From an uncultured Collinsella sp. (GTDB lineage Bacteria; Actinomycetota; Coriobacteriia; Coriobacteriales; Coriobacteriaceae): 7,336 nucleotides of DNA. Numbering within the stretch: the first letter of the stretch is position 1; every line of letters starts with the position of its first letter. A program made the position numbers and the translations under genes. Below are positions 5,694 to 7,336 of the stretch, piece after piece. The notes beneath the pieces were generated by a model, which did no database searches, was not told where the DNA came from, and worked only from the letters and a program-made list of their open reading frames with translations. The stretch spans positions 1 through 7,336 of the forward strand of contig CAMQPJ010000063.1 of the NCBI GenBank assembly GCA_947003675.1, read 5' to 3'.

Positions 5694-5730
5694 GTGTACA
5701 CTATGGAAGTTATTTTTGTTCATTCGCGCG

Positions 5731-5751
5731 GGCGGGCACCGGCTCCCCGCC
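5731..5751 (+). promoter_or_regulatory. GC hairpin just upstream of the guaA ribosome site
   Basis: GGCGGG (5731-5736) pairs with CCCGCC (5746-5751) in a 6-bp all-GC stem with a 9-nt loop. The ribosome site GAGAGGG (5757-5763) begins 5 nt after the stem and 5 nt before the ATG. No T-run follows, so it is not a terminator. A role in leader stability or translation control is inference. Confidence 0.45.
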
Positions 5752-5768
5752 AACAAGAGAGGGATACC

Positions 5769-7336
5769 ATGGATCAAAATGCTTCCGCAAAGGTCCTCGT
5801 ACTCGACTTTGGTGCGCAGTACGGTCAGCTCATTGCCCGTCGCGTCCGCGACCTCAATGTGTATTCCGAGATTGTTCCCTGCGACATCTCGGCCGACGAG
5901 ATTCGCGAGATGAACGCCTCTGCGCTCATCCTTTCCGGCGGTCCGGCTTCTGTGTATGCCGAGGACGCTCCGTCCATCGATCCTGCCATCTTTGACCTGG
6001 GCCTTCCCGTCCTGGGCTTTTGCTACGGCCATCAGATCACAGCCGTGACGCTCGGCGGCAAGGTCGGCCACTCCGAGGTGGGCGAGTACGGCCGCGCCAC
6101 CATCACGCGCACGGCCGGCGCCAAGCTCTTTAACTCCACGCCCATGGAGCAGACCGTGTGGATGAGCCATCGCGACGCCGTTTCCGAGGTGCCCGAGGGC
6201 TTTACTGTTACCGCCAGCACCGACGTGTGCCCGGTCGCTGCCATGGAGTGCGTCGAGCGCAAGATCTTCACCACGCAGTTCCACCCCGAGGTCAAGCACT
6301 CCGAGTACGGTCAGCAGCTGCTGAGCAACTTCCTGTTTGAGATCTGCGGCCTGGAGCCCAACTGGAGCATGGACAACCTGGTCGAGACCATGACGGCCGA
6401 GTTCCGCGAGAAGGTCGGCGACGACCGCGTGATTCTGGCCCTGTCCGGCGGCGTCGACTCCTCCGTCGTGGCTGCGCTGGGCGCCCGCGCCGTGGGCAAG
6501 CAGATGACCTGCGTGTTCATCAACCACGGTCTGCTGCGCAAGGGCGAGCCCGAGCAGGTTGAGGAAGTCTTCACCAAGCAGTTCGACGTCGACTTTATTC
6601 ACGTTCACGCCGAGGACCGTTATGCCGAGCTTCTGGCCGGCGTGACCGAGCCCGAAGAGAAACGCCGCATCATCGGTACGCAGTTCTGGAAAGAGTTCTT
6701 CGCCGTGGCCCAGCAGCTCGAGACCGATGGCAAGCCGGTCAAGTACCTGGCTCAGGGCACCATCTACCCCGACATCATCGAGTCCGGCGCTCGCAAGACG
6801 GGCGGCAAGACGGCCACCATCAAGAGCCATCACAACCTGATCCCGTTCCCCGAGGGCGTGCACTTCGACCTTATTGAGCCGCTCGATCACTTCTTTAAGG
6901 ACGAGGTCCGTGCACTTGGTCTGGCGCTGGGCCTGCCGGGTCACATCGTGTTCCGTCAGCCTTTCCCGGGTCCGGGTCTGGCCATCCGCATCATCGGCGC
7001 GGTCGACAAGGAGAAGCTCGAGATCCTCAAGAACGCCGACGCTATCGTGCGCGAGGAGCTCGACGCCTACAACCAGCGCCTGTATGAGCAGACCGGCGAG
7101 CGTAACTCCGAGCACAGCTGCTGGCAGTATTTTGCGGTTCTGCCCGACATCAAGTCCGTCGGCGTTATGGGTGACGAGCGCACCTACCAGCGCCCGATCA
7201 TCCTGCGTGCCGTCGAGTCCAGCGATGCCATGACCGCCGACTGGGCCAAACTGCCTTACGACGTCCTGGCCCGCATCTCCGGCCGCATCGTTGCTGAGGT
7301 CCCCGGCGCCAACCGCGTGTGCTACGACATCACGTC
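5769..7336 (+). CDS. guaA: GMP synthase (glutamine-hydrolysing), 3' end outside window
   Basis: Converts XMP to GMP using ATP and glutamine amide nitrogen, the last step of de novo GMP synthesis, in the cytoplasm. The frame is open from the ATG at 5769 to the window edge, 522 complete codons. The class I glutamine amidotransferase domain (about 8-190) starts VLVLDFGAQYGQLIARRVR. It contains the oxyanion LSGGPASVY, the nucleophile in GFCYGHQ (Cys85) and the FHPEV pair (His172, Glu174), so the triad is complete. The ATP-pyrophosphatase domain (about 200-390) has the P-loop LALSGGVDSSVVAA (SGGVDSS at 226-232). The C-terminal dimerisation/XMP domain has RQPFPGPGLAIRI (396-408) and ends at NRVCYDIT, close to the family's YDIT-x-KPPxTIEWE ending, so roughly 11-12 residues are missing. 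The His in GFCYGHQ and Arg in WMSHRD differ from the commoner GICYGMQ and WMSHGD but do not affect the triad. Confidence 0.97.
   Translation, partial: MDQNASAKVLVLDFGAQYGQLIARRVRDLNVYSEIVPCDISADEIREMNASALILSGGPASVYAEDAPSIDPAIFDLGLPVLGFCYGHQITAVTLGGKVGHSEVGEYGRATITRTAGAKLFNSTPMEQTVWMSHRDAVSEVPEGFTVTASTDVCPVAAMECVERKIFTTQFHPEVKHSEYGQQLLSNFLFEICGLEPNWSMDNLVETMTAEFREKVGDDRVILALSGGVDSSVVAALGARAVGKQMTCVFINHGLLRKGEPEQVEEVFTKQFDVDFIHVHAEDRYAELLAGVTEPEEKRRIIGTQFWKEFFAVAQQLETDGKPVKYLAQGTIYPDIIESGARKTGGKTATIKSHHNLIPFPEGVHFDLIEPLDHFFKDEVRALGLALGLPGHIVFRQPFPGPGLAIRIIGAVDKEKLEILKNADAIVREELDAYNQRLYEQTGERNSEHSCWQYFAVLPDIKSVGVMGDERTYQRPIILRAVESSDAMTADWAKLPYDVLARISGRIVAEVPGANRVCYDIT

Noticed and set aside
5625..7115. 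A 496-codon minus-strand open frame across guaA
   Set aside because: guaA is unmistakable on the + strand. The antisense product is low-complexity Leu/Ala/Val/Gly/His and has no family motif, so it is a shadow frame.
1..7336. CRISPR arrays, tRNA or rRNA genes, insertion sequences
   Set aside because: No regularly spaced repeats, no tRNA-like cloverleaf, no rRNA stretch and no transposase or terminal inverted repeats were seen.

Overview
The window looks like a piece of chromosome from a high-GC anaerobic gut actinobacterium, most likely a Coriobacteriia member such as Collinsella. That call rests on the strong G/C third-position bias, the GTG start of ychF, an iron-sulfur protein typical of anaerobes, and the general look of the proteins. 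It is inference; no rRNA or other marker is present.

Layout, left to right. (1) The 3' part of a glycerol dehydrogenase gene (gldA, +) enters from the left edge. (2) After a 151-bp gap comes a 417-residue protein (+) with two ferredoxin-like [4Fe-4S] pairs around a Cys-containing middle region and a Lys/Ala/Glu tail. (3) The next gap holds a 19-bp hairpin. It is followed by ychF (+), the universally conserved Obg-family ATPase, and 11 bp later by a small DUF1648-type membrane protein (+), probably in the same operon. (4) A convergent 129-residue gene (-) ends 9 bp away. The likely terminator of the ychF operon, a 12-bp perfect inverted repeat followed by TTTT, lies inside the 3' coding end of this gene. 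(5) That gene is divergent from a 72-residue XRE-type regulator (+). The two share a perfect 24-bp palindrome between their starts. (6) ansA, type I L-asparaginase (-), converges on the regulator. (7) A 267-bp gap separates ansA from guaA (GMP synthase, +), which runs off the right edge about a dozen codons before its expected stop.

Most genes here are core metabolism or housekeeping: glycerol/NAD redox, electron transfer, translation-associated ATPase, Asn/Asp nitrogen and GMP synthesis. ansA releases ammonia and guaA consumes glutamine amide nitrogen, but they diverge and the sequence does not show that they are co-regulated.

The accessory-looking part is 3781-4465. It combines an unrecognised small protein that resembles the P-domain of P-type ATPases/HAD proteins but has lost the catalytic Asp motif, an XRE regulator, and a 24-bp palindromic operator that supplies a TATAGT -10 to both strands. 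Codon use there is less biased than in the neighbours. This is the best candidate for something undescribed. Large antisense ORFs over the iron-sulfur gene and guaA are shadows of high-GC coding sequence.
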